Positions 23,948-32,719 of a stretch of DNA of 60,408 bases are shown one piece after another. Each line of letters opens with the position of its first letter. Within the stretch, counting starts at the first letter, position 1. The DNA is from Desulfovibrio sp. (GTDB lineage Bacteria > Desulfobacterota > Desulfovibrionia > Desulfovibrionales > Desulfovibrionaceae). Position numbers and translations under genes: made by a program. The stretch is from positions 1-60,408 of the forward strand of contig JAFTCE010000166.1 in the NCBI GenBank assembly GCA_017454855.1, read 5' to 3'. Under the pieces are notes generated by a model, which worked only from the letters and a program-made list of their open reading frames with translations, was not told where the DNA came from and did no database searches.

Positions 23948-25924
23948 TCAGCCCCGTGCTTCAGGTTGCCGGGCTTGCTTGGCTGGTTCTGTCGTGGCCT
24001 GCACGGTGTCGGGCGCACACGCTTTTTCCTCAAAGGCATGTCGACGACGACGCCACAGCCCCCAGAGCGGAGCCAGGCACATGAGCGTGCCGCCTATCCA
24101 CAGCCAGTTGACCAGGGGTTCAACGCTCACCTTGACCACGGCTCTGCCCTGATTGTCCAGGCCAAGAAGGGAGGCGTAAAGTTCATTGCCCAAACTCGGA
24201 ATGACGTCAACCTCGGAAAACTGCATGCTGCCAAACTTGTCATACACGCGGCGCTCCGGAGACAAAACGCCCAGCTCCTTGCCCTGGTGGGTAATACGCA
24301 CTTTGGCGGCAATGTACTCGTAGTCGCTGCGGCGGCCCTCCTCCAGCTCCAGGAGCGTGGCCGCATACGTGCCCACGCTGTCACTGGCATTTTTGGCCAG
24401 GGCCAGTTCACGGCTTTGGGCATACGGCCCAGAAAAAGCAATACCCAAGGCGATCAGGGCCAGACCGAGATGTGTTCCGATCCACGGCGCGGCGAGGTCT
24501 CGCCAGCCCTGTTCCCTCTGCAGGAATACAAGGCTCAAGCCCGTGCCCACGGCGGACGTGGCCGCGAGCAGGGCCGTGGGGTGTTTGTAGCCCAGAATCC
24601 ACAGTCCAGCGGCAAAGACGAGCATGACCGCCACAACAAGCAGCCATTTTTTGCCAGGACGCAGCCCACCTTGCCAGCGCAACCACGGGCAGAATGCCAT
24701 GAGAAAGACGAGCAGGGCGCAGAGGGGAAGACAGACGCGATTGTAAAAACGTGCGTCCAGCCCCTGCGGCGTACTCGTCCAGAGCTTGCTGATCACCGGC
24801 CACATGGTTGCTGTCATGATGATGAAGGCCAGGGCGAGAAAGCACCAGGCCGCCACGCAGAGCGCACCCTCACGGCTGGCAAGTCCGGCCAGAGGCGCGC
24901 CGCGCGCCGGACTCGCACAGGGGATGCCAAGTGCCATGAGTAGGCCAAGGAGAACAAAAACGGTCAAGGGCGTACCCACGTTGCCATCGCCAAAGGCATG
25001 CACGGAATCAATGACCCCGCTGCGCACCAAGTAGGTGGCGAAAAATGCCGAGAGTACTGTCATGGCCATGAGTGCCACGTTGACGCGGCTCAGCTTGTTG
25101 CGCCTTTCCTCCACAAGAAGCGTGTGCAGGGCGGCAGTGGCAAAAAGCCAGGGAATGAGCGAGGCATTTTCTACCGGATCCCAGGCCCAGTATCCGCCCC
25201 AGCCCAGTTCCATGTAGGCCCACCAGGCCCCGAGAACAATGCCCGCTGTCAGGCAGGCCCAGGCGGTGAGGATGCACGGTCTGGACAGTCGATGCCAGGA
25301 TCCTTCCTCTTGTCTGCGGCCCGAAAGAGATTGGGCCAGGGCCAGACAGGCAGGCACGGTAAAGCCCGCATAGCCCAGAAAGAGTAGGGGCGGGTGAAAA
25401 ATCATGCCCGGATTTTGTAAGAGTGGGTTCAATCCGTTGCCGTTGGCTGGGGCTGGCGATTGCAGGACAAAGGGATTGCTCCACGTGGTCAGCACCAGGG
25501 CAAAAAAGGCCATGACCACATAAAAAAAACTCCAGTACCACAGGCGTGTCGGCTGGCTGAGGCCACGATACGCACGCGTACAGGCAAAGAGGCTACCGCT
25601 CAAGGCCACGACCAAGGCCCAAAACAGCATGGATCCTGGCTGGCCAGCCCAAAAAGCCGTCAAACGGTAAAAAACGGGTAAGATTTTGTCCGTATAGCTG
25701 GCCACATACTGAAGGCTGAAATCATTCCAGAACAGGGCATGCAGCAAGAGGGCCGAGGCCAGAAGAAGGGCAGCGCTGATGACAGCATGGGCCTTCTCCA
25801 CGAGGGGAAGATACTCCCCGCGTCCATGCCAGAGGTGCAGCAAGGCCAGTCCGCCGCCGACGACAGCGGCACAGAGCGCCAGAATTTGGAGAGCGTAGGC
25901 CAGTAGGTACATGCCGTGCCTCAA
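23948..25924 (-). CDS. ccmF: cytochrome c heme lyase subunit CcmF
   Basis: The 658-residue multi-spanning protein contains the WWD heme-handling domain (GGYWAWDPVENASLIPW), the FHPPLLFLGYAG motif and several periplasmic His. CcmF reduces heme and attaches it to the CxxCH motifs of apocytochromes. In this lineage it must act without the usual CcmH partner, at least none is encoded here. It lies between ccmE (42-base gap) and ccmA (15-base gap) in one direction. Confidence 0.95.
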   Translation of the reverse strand: MRHGMYLLAYALQILALCAAVVGGGLALLHLWHGRGEYLPLVEKAHAVISAALLLASALLLHALFWNDFSLQYVASYTDKILPVFYRLTAFWAGQPGSMLFWALVVALSGSLFACTRAYRGLSQPTRLWYWSFFYVVMAFFALVLTTWSNPFVLQSPAPANGNGLNPLLQNPGMIFHPPLLFLGYAGFTVPACLALAQSLSGRRQEEGSWHRLSRPCILTAWACLTAGIVLGAWWAYMELGWGGYWAWDPVENASLIPWLFATAALHTLLVEERRNKLSRVNVALMAMTVLSAFFATYLVRSGVIDSVHAFGDGNVGTPLTVFVLLGLLMALGIPCASPARGAPLAGLASREGALCVAAWCFLALAFIIMTATMWPVISKLWTSTPQGLDARFYNRVCLPLCALLVFLMAFCPWLRWQGGLRPGKKWLLVVAVMLVFAAGLWILGYKHPTALLAATSAVGTGLSLVFLQREQGWRDLAAPWIGTHLGLALIALGIAFSGPYAQSRELALAKNASDSVGTYAATLLELEEGRRSDYEYIAAKVRITHQGKELGVLSPERRVYDKFGSMQFSEVDVIPSLGNELYASLLGLDNQGRAVVKVSVEPLVNWLWIGGTLMCLAPLWGLWRRRRHAFEEKACAPDTVQATTEPAKQARQPEARG

Positions 25925-25966
25925 ATAAGCAAGATGTGAGCGTTGCGTCGAGGGACAGATGGACGC

Positions 25967-26380
25967 CTAGTTTCTGCGATTTTCCTTCTGATATTTGGAC
26001 GGACATTTGGTCATAAGCGTTGTGGCGGTAAAACAGCCCTCTGCACCCATGCCGCCTTCCACAATGACCTCAGCACCGGGCTTGAAGGCGTCCGGCACCA
26101 GGCCGGAATACTTGATAGGAATGGTCAGACGGGCATTATCTTTGTCTTCCAGGAGAAAGGCCACGCCCCGACCGTCGCCAAGGGTTTCAAGATGTTGGCT
26201 GGCCACGGTGCCAAAGAGACGGGCCGAAAGCAATTGCTCAGGCGCTGCGGCCTTGGCCTCAGCCACATTCAAAAAATAGACATTGGCCTCGGTGAAGCCC
26301 GAATAACAGAGATAGCCCACGCCGGTCAAAAACAGAAGCAAGGCCAAAACATAGAGCGAACGTGTGTTTTTCTGGGGCAT
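25967..26380 (-). CDS. ccmE: heme chaperone CcmE, CxxxY variant
   Basis: From ATG 26380 (AGGGAAG upstream) the 137-residue protein has an N-terminal membrane anchor (residues about 8-28) and an OB-fold domain (ARLFGTVA, FLLEDKDNARLTIPIKYSG, VIVEGG). The C-terminal heme attachment motif is TKCPSKY: Cys126 and Tyr130 replace the HxxxY of E. coli CcmE. The CxxxY variant is known from Desulfovibrio and archaea, in Ccm systems that also lack CcmH. Heme is thus expected to be bound through Cys. Confidence 0.92.
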   Translation of the reverse strand: MPQKNTRSLYVLALLLFLTGVGYLCYSGFTEANVYFLNVAEAKAAAPEQLLSARLFGTVASQHLETLGDGRGVAFLLEDKDNARLTIPIKYSGLVPDAFKPGAEVIVEGGMGAEGCFTATTLMTKCPSKYQKENRRN

Positions 26381-26531
26381 ATGTCTTCCCTTGTGGCATG
26401 TCAACCGTCATGCTTGGAGTCTGTGAGCAGGCATTGCTAGGATGTCTGCTCATGGGGCGATGGTGCTGTGTGGTTACAATAGCACACGCTGACAAGAAAT
26501 ATGTGTCCGTGCGCACAGGGGAAGTCTAGCA

Positions 26532-27566
26532 TCACTGGGCCTGTTGACGCAAGGCCATACGTCGCTGTCGGGCCAGAGCGCGCAGGTCAGCCACCTTGTC
26601 GCTTTCGTCCACGATTTCGCGTCCCAGAATTTCTTCTAGGACATCTTCCAGGGAAACGACCCCTGCCAGGCCGCCGTACTCGTCTAACACGGTGAATAAA
26701 TGCACTCTGGCCGTTAAAAATTCCTGGAGCAGTACGTCAAGGGTCTGTGTTTCCAGCACAAAATGCGCTGGTCGTAAAATTTCGGCAAGAAGGCACTCGC
26801 CCTTGCCCTCCTGGACGCATTTGGCCATGCTGCGCCGCTCCACAAAGCCTACGATATCCTCGTTGTCGTCGCCATAGACGGGAATGCGACTGAAATGCCA
26901 TGTCCGAGGATCTTGACACGCCTTTTCCACGCTCATGGTCTCGGGAAGTTCAAAGATCACGGTGCGCGGCGTCATGATTTCATGAACCCTTTTCTGATCC
27001 AAGGCAAGGACATTGCGCACAAAGGTCTCTTCGTAAGGCTTGATGCGACCGGCCTGGCGGGAGAGGCTGGCTACGGCGCGAATGTCGTCTTCAGAAATCA
27101 CTGGCTTTGACGACGGTTTGGCCACAAGACGCGCAAGCCTGCCAGTGAGCCAGAGTACGGGACTCATGATGCGCACCAGAACCGACAAGGGCCGCGCCAG
27201 GCCAGGAGCCAGTGTTTCGGCGCGCACAACCCCAAGCTGCTTGGGCAGTATCTCGCCAAATGTCAGAATGGGCAGGGTGAAGCCCGTGGCGAACAGGGCC
27301 ATGTATTCCTGTCCGGCCACGGCCTGGAAGGCGGCGCCGGCAAGGGTGGCGCCAGCCGTATTGGCTATGGTGTTCAGCGTGAGTATGGCCGCGATGGGCT
27401 TGTCCACCTCGGAGCGCAATGTGTACAGCAGAACGCCCGAGGCATTGCCGGATTTGCGCAGCCGTTCAATGCACGACCAGGGCAGGGAGTAGAGTACTGT
27501 CTCCAGAAGGGAACAGGCAAAGGAGACCGAAACCGCCAGTCCTACGGCCAGAATCAATGTAACCAT
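26532..27566 (-). CDS. CNNM/CorC-type membrane protein with CBS pair
   Basis: The N-terminal 150 residues form a DUF21/CNNM domain with three or four membrane helices (SFACSLLETVLYSLPWSCIERL, LTLNTIANTAGATLAGA, FGEILPKQLGV). A tandem CBS domain follows (DQKRVHEIMTPRTVIFELP... LDEYGGLAGVVSLEDVLEEILGREIVDE). Such proteins export Mg or Na ions or regulate ion balance. The usual CorC_HlyC C-terminal domain is missing, so the protein is a short form of 344 residues. It lies upstream of ccmE on the same strand, with a 150-base gap. Confidence 0.9.
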   Translation of the reverse strand: MVTLILAVGLAVSVSFACSLLETVLYSLPWSCIERLRKSGNASGVLLYTLRSEVDKPIAAILTLNTIANTAGATLAGAAFQAVAGQEYMALFATGFTLPILTFGEILPKQLGVVRAETLAPGLARPLSVLVRIMSPVLWLTGRLARLVAKPSSKPVISEDDIRAVASLSRQAGRIKPYEETFVRNVLALDQKRVHEIMTPRTVIFELPETMSVEKACQDPRTWHFSRIPVYGDDNEDIVGFVERRSMAKCVQEGKGECLLAEILRPAHFVLETQTLDVLLQEFLTARVHLFTVLDEYGGLAGVVSLEDVLEEILGREIVDESDKVADLRALARQRRMALRQQAQ

Positions 27567-27605
27567 CGTTCATTTCCTGGAAGAGCATCTGCCATTGCTC
27601 TCTCC

Positions 27606-28172
27606 CTATGCCGGAAACACAAGAGCTTCATACCAGTAGAGATGTGCGTCCGCTTCCTGCCAAGCTTTGTCGTGGACACCGGCCTTGAGGCAGAGATGTT
27701 TCAGATAGGCGTAGAGATCCCAGCCTTGATCCACGGGCACCTGGGGTAAAAAAACTCCACTGTGTCCACGGTATTGCAGCAGAAGGCCGTGTCGCCCTAT
27801 TTCAATTTCATCCACGCTGGGGCAGGGCGTCAACTCGTCCAACACGGAAATCTCCATGTGTACGTGAGGCCATTCTGCAGCGCGTAGCGGGTGAAAGCGC
27901 GGATCCTGAAATGCAGCGGCCCTAGCCATGTCCCATATTGTCGCATAGAGCGGACCCGATCCCACAATATGTCCAATGCAGCCGCGCAACTGCCCGTCCA
28001 TGTACAGGGTGACAAAGCCCCCCAGACTGCGCTGCAGCGTCTGGCTCTTTTTCACGCTGTCGGAAGGGCTGACCGGGCTGCGATTCCCGGCCATATAAGT
28101 TTCAATGGACTGATGGGCCAGTTGGGACAAGAGTTCCCTTTCTGCCGGAAGGAGATCGAAGGAAAGCGGCAT
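27606..28172 (-). CDS. AMMECR1-domain protein
   Basis: The 188-residue protein contains the conserved AMMECR1 core LRGCIGHI, preceded by GGFVTLYMDG and followed by the FHPL and MEISVLDEL strands; this domain spans almost the whole chain. The biochemical role is not established; in bacteria it often neighbours radical-SAM or MEMO proteins, absent here. GAGGAGTACGGC lies before ATG 28172. It sits between the dsr operon and the CNNM gene on the same strand. Confidence 0.9.
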   Translation of the reverse strand: MPLSFDLLPAERELLSQLAHQSIETYMAGNRSPVSPSDSVKKSQTLQRSLGGFVTLYMDGQLRGCIGHIVGSGPLYATIWDMARAAAFQDPRFHPLRAAEWPHVHMEISVLDELTPCPSVDEIEIGRHGLLLQYRGHSGVFLPQVPVDQGWDLYAYLKHLCLKAGVHDKAWQEADAHLYWYEALVFPA

Positions 28173-28186
28173 GCCGTACTCCTCAG

Positions 28187-28221
28187 GAAAACAAGAAATG
28201 CCACAACGGAGGTTGCGGCAT
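28187..28221 (-). terminator. likely terminator of the dsrABD operon
   Basis: On the minus strand ATGCCGCAAC pairs with GTTGTGGCAT (one G-U pair) around a CTCC loop, followed by TTCTTGTTTT. It lies about 73 bases after the dsrD stop and just before the AMMECR1 ribosome site. Confidence 0.5.
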
Positions 28222-28293
28222 AACTTGTGTTGACGGGAAAGAGAGGTGCCTCACGGCTCCGTGCCAGCCTTTTGCCAAAGACGGGCAAGAGGG

Positions 28294-28530
28294 CTAGTCT
28301 TCGCCTTCAGCGTGCGACTGTTTGCCCGCACCCTTGAGACCGTACATGGTCGTCGATCCAGAAGACCAGAACTCCAGGACTTCTTCATTCACCAGCTTGG
28401 TGAGAATTTTTTTCACCTCGCGGGGGCCTTTGCCGGGAAAAAGTTCCAGAAAGTCCTTAAAATAAAACTTTGATTTCATTTTGGACTTGCTTTGCAAAAA
28501 TTCCACAACAACGTCTTTGTCGTCAGCCAT
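28294..28530 (-). CDS. dsrD: dissimilatory sulfite reductase regulator DsrD
   Basis: The 78-residue protein from ATG 28530 (AAGGAG upstream) matches DsrD in length and sequence (KSKFYFKDFLELFPGKGPREVKKILTKLVNEEVLEFWSSGSTTMYGLKG). It is a winged-helix protein without DNA-contact requirements; in sulfate reducers it binds or activates DsrAB. It follows dsrB by 52 bases. Presence of dsrD marks a reductive, not oxidative, Dsr system. Confidence 0.96.
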   Translation of the reverse strand: MADDKDVVVEFLQSKSKMKSKFYFKDFLELFPGKGPREVKKILTKLVNEEVLEFWSSGSTTMYGLKGAGKQSHAEGED

Positions 28531-28582
28531 GATGCATCTCCTTGCCCGGCGGCGCACATACGCCGCCGGGATTGATGGGAAC

Positions 28583-29728
28583 CTAGAACTTGAATTGCGT
28601 ACTCTGCCGCCAGGTGTAGTAGGCAGGGTCGCGGAAGTCGTCGATGAGATGGTGCGTGAACTCCAGACCGGTCAGCTTGAAGAAGCTCTCCCAGCCGATG
28701 CGCTGCGCCCAGTCGCCCAGACGTTCGTACTTCTCGGCATTGGCCGCATACACTTCCACGATCTTTTTCACGGTCTTGGTGAGCGTGGGCCAGCGGGGCG
28801 GCTCGTTGGGAATGTAGCCCACGACCACCTTGGAGAACTTGGGCATGGTAATGCGGTTGGACACCTTGCCACCTACCATGATGGCAATGCCGTCGCCTTC
28901 ATGGTCGGCAATGGGCAGGGCCGGGCACATGGTGTAGCAGTTGCCGCAATACATGCAGCGGTCTTCCTTAATGGCCACGGAATTCACTTTCTGGCCATTG
29001 TGTTCCACCTTGGTCGGACGTACGGCAGCCGTAGGACAGGCGGCCACGGCCAGGGGAATTTCGCAGAGCTGGTCAGCCCATTCGTGGTCGATCATGGGCG
29101 GTTTGCGGTGGATGCCCACAAGGCCGATGTCCGAGCAGTGTACGGCACCGCACATGTTGATGCAGCAGGCCAGGGAAACACGCACCGGAGCGGGCAGGCG
29201 CATGTTCTGGAATTCCTCAAACAAGGTATCCATGACGCATTTGACAGGACCAGAGGCGTCAGTGGCCGGCGTATGGCAATGCACCCAACCCTGGGTATGC
29301 ACCATGTTGCTCACACCGGCGCCGGTGCCGCCCACGGGGAATTTGTGCGAACCGCCAGGGAACATGCGGCTGTTCAGGTCGTCGCGCAGTTTTTTCATGG
29401 TTTCTTCGTCTTCCACCATGAATTCAATATTGCTGCGCGTGGTCCAGCGCACATAGCCGCCACAGTATTTGTCGGCGATGTCGCAGATCTCGCGAATATG
29501 CGTGATGGACATGGTGCGTGTGCCACCGACGCGTACGGTGTACACCTTGTCGCCGCTCTCAGCCACATGCATCAGAACGCCGGGCTCCAGAATTTCGTGA
29601 TAGAGCCATTTGCCGAAGTTCTTTTTGATGACCGGCGGGAAATAGGAGTCATACTTGTGGGGACCGATATCGGTGATACGGTCTTCCATCGGTTTCTGAG
29701 GATTGTATCCGGAAGAAATAAAAGCCAT
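28583..29728 (-). CDS. dsrB: dissimilatory sulfite reductase beta subunit
   Basis: This 381-residue subunit with DsrA forms the siroheme enzyme that reduces sulfite in the cytoplasm, loading sulfur onto DsrC. Visible features are the siroheme-[4Fe-4S] Cys region ([18 protein letters not shown]) and the inserted ferredoxin domain ([18 protein letters not shown]). The typical start [32 protein letters not shown] is intact, as is the C-terminus ending STQFKF. Gap to dsrA is 15 bases. Confidence 0.97.
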   Translation of the reverse strand: MAFISSGYNPQKPMEDRITDIGPHKYDSYFPPVIKKNFGKWLYHEILEPGVLMHVAESGDKVYTVRVGGTRTMSITHIREICDIADKYCGGYVRWTTRSNIEFMVEDEETMKKLRDDLNSRMFPGGSHKFPVGGTGAGVSNMVHTQGWVHCHTPATDASGPVKCVMDTLFEEFQNMRLPAPVRVSLACCINMCGAVHCSDIGLVGIHRKPPMIDHEWADQLCEIPLAVAACPTAAVRPTKVEHNGQKVNSVAIKEDRCMYCGNCYTMCPALPIADHEGDGIAIMVGGKVSNRITMPKFSKVVVGYIPNEPPRWPTLTKTVKKIVEVYAANAEKYERLGDWAQRIGWESFFKLTGLEFTHHLIDDFRDPAYYTWRQSTQFKF

Positions 29729-29743
29729 GGTCGTCTCTCCCTT

Positions 29744-31057
29744 TTAGCGCTGATGGCGGCTGCGGAACGCGGCGAGGTCGCGGGTCCAACCGCCAGGCAC
29801 CTCGTCTTCCTTGAAGAAGATGTATGGATTGGAACGCGGCTCCTTGACGTGCTGGGCCATGGCCGGCGTTTCGGTCACTTCCAGCAGCTTCTGGAAGGAC
29901 AGACGCTTCATGGTTTCACCCACGCGCTCGCGGTTCTTGCCCTCTTCCATCCACCAATCCCAAATCTTCTCAATGACGCCCTTGATCTCGTCATAGGGCG
30001 CTTCACAGGAGATAAAGGGAATGAGCAGGGAACCCATCTGCGCACCGTCAACCACAGGGGCCTTGGCGCCGACCAGGATGCTCGCACCGCGCTCGTCGCC
30101 GATGTGCAGGGCACGGGGCATGGTATTGATGCAGTGCATGCAGCGCACACATTCGGCAGTTTTGATGGAGAGCTTCGAGCCGTCCCACTTCATGCACTTG
30201 GAGGGGCAGCGACCCACAACTTCCTTTTCAATATCGAATTTGCCCCAGTCGCGACCAGCATGAGCGCCGGCATTGGGCTTGAATTCGCCAGCCACATAGG
30301 CTTTCACGGCTTCCTGGTCGATCTTGATGTCGTCCTTCCAGGTGCCCACAACGGCAAAGTCAGAACGGGCCATGGCGCATACGCAGCCATTGGGACAGCC
30401 GTCGAATTTGAACTTGAACTTGTAGGGGAAGGCCGGACGGTGCAGCTCATCCTGATAATCCTGGGTGAGCTGATAGCACATGTCCTGCGTGTTGTAACAA
30501 GCAAACTCGCAACGCGACATGCCAAGACAGGCCGCAGGCGTACGCAGGTTGGAACCGGAGCCGCCCAGGTCATTGTGCATCTTGTGGGTCAGGTCGTGGA
30601 AGATCTCTTCCAGCTGTGGCGTCTGTGTGCCGAGCAGCACGATGTCGCCGGTGGAACCGTGCATGTTGGTCATGCCGGAGCCGCGCAGATCCCAGATGTC
30701 GCACAGGTCGCGCAGGAATTTGGTGCTATAGTATTTGCCCGAGGGCTGGGCCACGCGGATGGTGTGGAAATGCGCCACGCCAGGGAATTTTTCTGGCTGG
30801 TCGCAGTAACGACCGATAACGCCGCCGCCGTAACCGAAAACGCCCACGATGCCGCCATGCTTCCAGTGCGTTTCCTTGTCGTGATAGGAGAGTTCCACCA
30901 CGCCCAGGAGGTCTTCAGGAGCATCCGCAGGAATCTGATAATCGAGATTGTCGGGATTTGCCGCCCGATGCGCGGCCTCCTGTTTGATGTCGGACACAAA
31001 GCTCGGCCAGGGGCCACTTTCCAGCTGGTCCAACATGGGAGTTGCATGTTTCGCCAT
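29744..31057 (-). CDS. dsrA: dissimilatory sulfite reductase alpha subunit
   Basis: The 437-residue protein starts MAKHATPMLDQLESGPWPSFVSDIK-like, the standard DsrA N-terminus. Siroheme and cluster ligands are present as C-x5-C (CLGMSRC) and C-x3-C (CPNGC), and a ferredoxin domain follows (CPSKCMKW, ECVRCMHCINTMP). It is the catalytic subunit of the terminal enzyme of sulfate/sulfite respiration. GGAGG lies 7 bases before the ATG. A near-consensus promoter 250 bases upstream suggests a long leader and strong constitutive transcription. Confidence 0.97.
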   Translation of the reverse strand: MAKHATPMLDQLESGPWPSFVSDIKQEAAHRAANPDNLDYQIPADAPEDLLGVVELSYHDKETHWKHGGIVGVFGYGGGVIGRYCDQPEKFPGVAHFHTIRVAQPSGKYYSTKFLRDLCDIWDLRGSGMTNMHGSTGDIVLLGTQTPQLEEIFHDLTHKMHNDLGGSGSNLRTPAACLGMSRCEFACYNTQDMCYQLTQDYQDELHRPAFPYKFKFKFDGCPNGCVCAMARSDFAVVGTWKDDIKIDQEAVKAYVAGEFKPNAGAHAGRDWGKFDIEKEVVGRCPSKCMKWDGSKLSIKTAECVRCMHCINTMPRALHIGDERGASILVGAKAPVVDGAQMGSLLIPFISCEAPYDEIKGVIEKIWDWWMEEGKNRERVGETMKRLSFQKLLEVTETPAMAQHVKEPRSNPYIFFKEDEVPGGWTRDLAAFRSRHQR

Positions 31058-31300
31058 TGCCTTACCTCCACTAGTTTTTTTGGGTCACGCATGCGCGTGA
31101 CATGCCTAAAAATTGTTCAAGCGAGCTGGTTGAAAGCATTGGGGCGCACCTACGCGTTGGCCCTCCATGTAGAGCGATTCCTCTCCAGGGGAAGCGTCCG
31201 TCTGCATCGGGCTGCGTGAGGCGCTACGCCGTGAAAAACAAGACGAACCTGGGAATCGCGGATGCCGAGCAAAACGCATTGGGTTGTACGCTATGCGGCC
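31058..31300 (-). other. long dsrA leader region (no gene seen)
   Basis: No convincing gene lies in the 473 bases between dsrA and the plus-strand gene at 31531. The part between the proposed dsr promoter and the ATG would be a 5' leader of about 240 bases containing one short palindromic hairpin (31084-31101). No known riboswitch pattern was recognised. The remainder, 31337-31530, is AT-rich and would hold the plus-strand gene's promoter, which I could not pin down. Confidence 0.45.
31084..31101 (-). promoter_or_regulatory. short palindrome in the dsrA leader
   Basis: GTCACGC and GCGTGAC form a perfect 7-bp inverted repeat around a 4-base centre, 27 bases upstream of the dsrA start codon. 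It could be an RNA hairpin or a protein-binding site; no known regulator motif was recognised. Confidence 0.4.
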
Positions 31301-31307
31301 TTTTTTT

Positions 31308-31336
31308 TCTATACGCCAATTTCTTTCTGATGACAA
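31308..31336 (-). promoter_or_regulatory. candidate dsrABD promoter
   Basis: On the minus strand TTGTCA (31336-31331) and TATAGA (31313-31308) are exactly 17 bases apart, close to the sigma-70 consensus. Transcription would start near 31300. Confidence 0.55.
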
Positions 31337-31530
31337 CAGGATTTGCCACAAATGTTTTGCCGACGACCTCGAAATACCTCTTTCCTCAGGGGGTACTCTT
31401 GTTGTGTGCAATACTTCACAAGCCCTGCCACGTCTTGGCAAGCGCCTCATTGCGAGATATAACACGCCGTTCGCAAGCTATTTTTCCCTTTTTTTCGATT
31501 TCTGAACACAAACGCACAGGATAGGCAGCC

Positions 31531-31800
31531 ATGAAAGATGAACGGGGCCTCTACTACCATCCCAGCGCAGGCGACACAAGCTCCCGCGTCTATGTCCGCC
31601 GCGGCCCCGACGGCGAAGTGGAATTCCGTCTTTGGCAAGCAGATCATACTGAAGTCTGGGAAAACCACCCCTGGGTCAACTTGGCCATTTTGCGCAGTGT
31701 TGCTGGTTATTACCGCCAAGAGCGTGCCCGCGATGTGGATCCCCTGCAACTTTATGATCTTGCCGTGGCCCGGATGCTGCTGCGCGAGGAGGAAGCGTGA
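31531..31800 (+). CDS. protein of unknown function (89 aa), first of a pair
   Basis: I do not recognise this family. The protein is soluble, with a beta-rich first half (GLYYHPSAGDTSSRVYVRRGPDGEVEFRLW) and a helical second half (HPWVNLAILRSVAGYYRQERARDVDPLQLYDLAVARMLLREEEA). It starts 15 bases after AGGATAGG and overlaps the next gene by GTGA. Together with the following gene it precedes rlpA. Confidence 0.65.
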   Translation: MKDERGLYYHPSAGDTSSRVYVRRGPDGEVEFRLWQADHTEVWENHPWVNLAILRSVAGYYRQERARDVDPLQLYDLAVARMLLREEEA

Positions 31801-32711
31801 CCCGGTCTTGGGTGCTGTCCAAGCGCCAAGCTCTTGTGCGCGATCTCGTTCGCGACTATTGCACCGTGCATCACACCTTGGCAGAACAGCGACGCCGCTT
31901 TGCCAACGATGGCACAGTGTCCTTTGTTGCCCTACGCAATCTCCTTGGTGAGGACAGGCATAAGGGCGTTTTCTGGCGGCTCAAGGATACAGCGCATCAC
32001 CTCTTTGGCCAAGAGGATACGGCTTCGTCTGCATGTCTTGAAGGTTATGTTGGCCATGCTGCGCAGGACGTCAGCGGCGATTCCTGTCAGGTGCGCTCAT
32101 TGCTCCTGGACTGGTGTATTGGCTACGCCTTTCACGAATGCGCAAAATTGAAGGAAGATGCCTTTCAGGCCCGGCGCTACGTCCACCGGCTAGAGCAGAT
32201 TGCACATCGCAAAGGCGGCGGAGTCATCTGTGCTTCTCTGCGCGGTCTCGGTGGGGATATTGCCGAAAGTTCTGGTCGCGAGTTGAACCGCATCCTCGCT
32301 GTTCTCGACTTAGGTCTTGGTCATCTCGTTTCTTGCCTTGACACGGAAGGTCATAATACGCGCCTTGCCCGCTGGCTGGCCTGCGAAGAAGATCTCGCCA
32401 GGGAAGTTTTGGGGCAGGGCTATGACATATTGCTCAATGTCTTGTTTGGCGGCAATAAGGAACAGCTCTACATCCTGGCCGCCAAGGATTTTCTGGAAGC
32501 CGGTCGGCGTGAACCGGCCCTGCGCCTCCTGGATGGCGCCCAGAAAAAGGGCGCACTTGGTGTCGACGGACTCGTCCTCCTGCACAAGCTGACAGCGACC
32601 GCAGCCCAGAGCTGTGGTCTTTGTGCCACGTGCCCTGGGAAGCGTTGCGCCCCAACGGCAATGGAACCAGCGTCAGCCTGGGCATCGTTCAGCCCCAAGG
32701 TCGACGCATAG
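31797..32711 (+). CDS. mostly helical protein of unknown function with C-terminal Cys cluster
   Basis: The frame starts with a GTG that overlaps the previous stop codon (GTGA), so the two products are probably made in fixed ratio. The 304-residue protein is largely alpha-helical, has no signal peptide and contains a Cys group near its end (SCGLCATCPGKRC, C-x2-C-x2-C-x4-C), which could bind zinc or an iron-sulfur cluster. The first 250 residues show no motif I recognise. It is followed after 8 bases by rlpA. Confidence 0.68.
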   Translation: MTRSWVLSKRQALVRDLVRDYCTVHHTLAEQRRRFANDGTVSFVALRNLLGEDRHKGVFWRLKDTAHHLFGQEDTASSACLEGYVGHAAQDVSGDSCQVRSLLLDWCIGYAFHECAKLKEDAFQARRYVHRLEQIAHRKGGGVICASLRGLGGDIAESSGRELNRILAVLDLGLGHLVSCLDTEGHNTRLARWLACEEDLAREVLGQGYDILLNVLFGGNKEQLYILAAKDFLEAGRREPALRLLDGAQKKGALGVDGLVLLHKLTATAAQSCGLCATCPGKRCAPTAMEPASAWASFSPKVDA

Positions 32712-32719
32712 GCCAAGGC

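Noticed and set aside
28481..31219. Open frame of 912 codons on the plus strand opposite dsrD, dsrB and dsrA
   Set aside because: It mirrors the codon bias of the well-supported dsr genes, has no family features and would overlap three proven genes.
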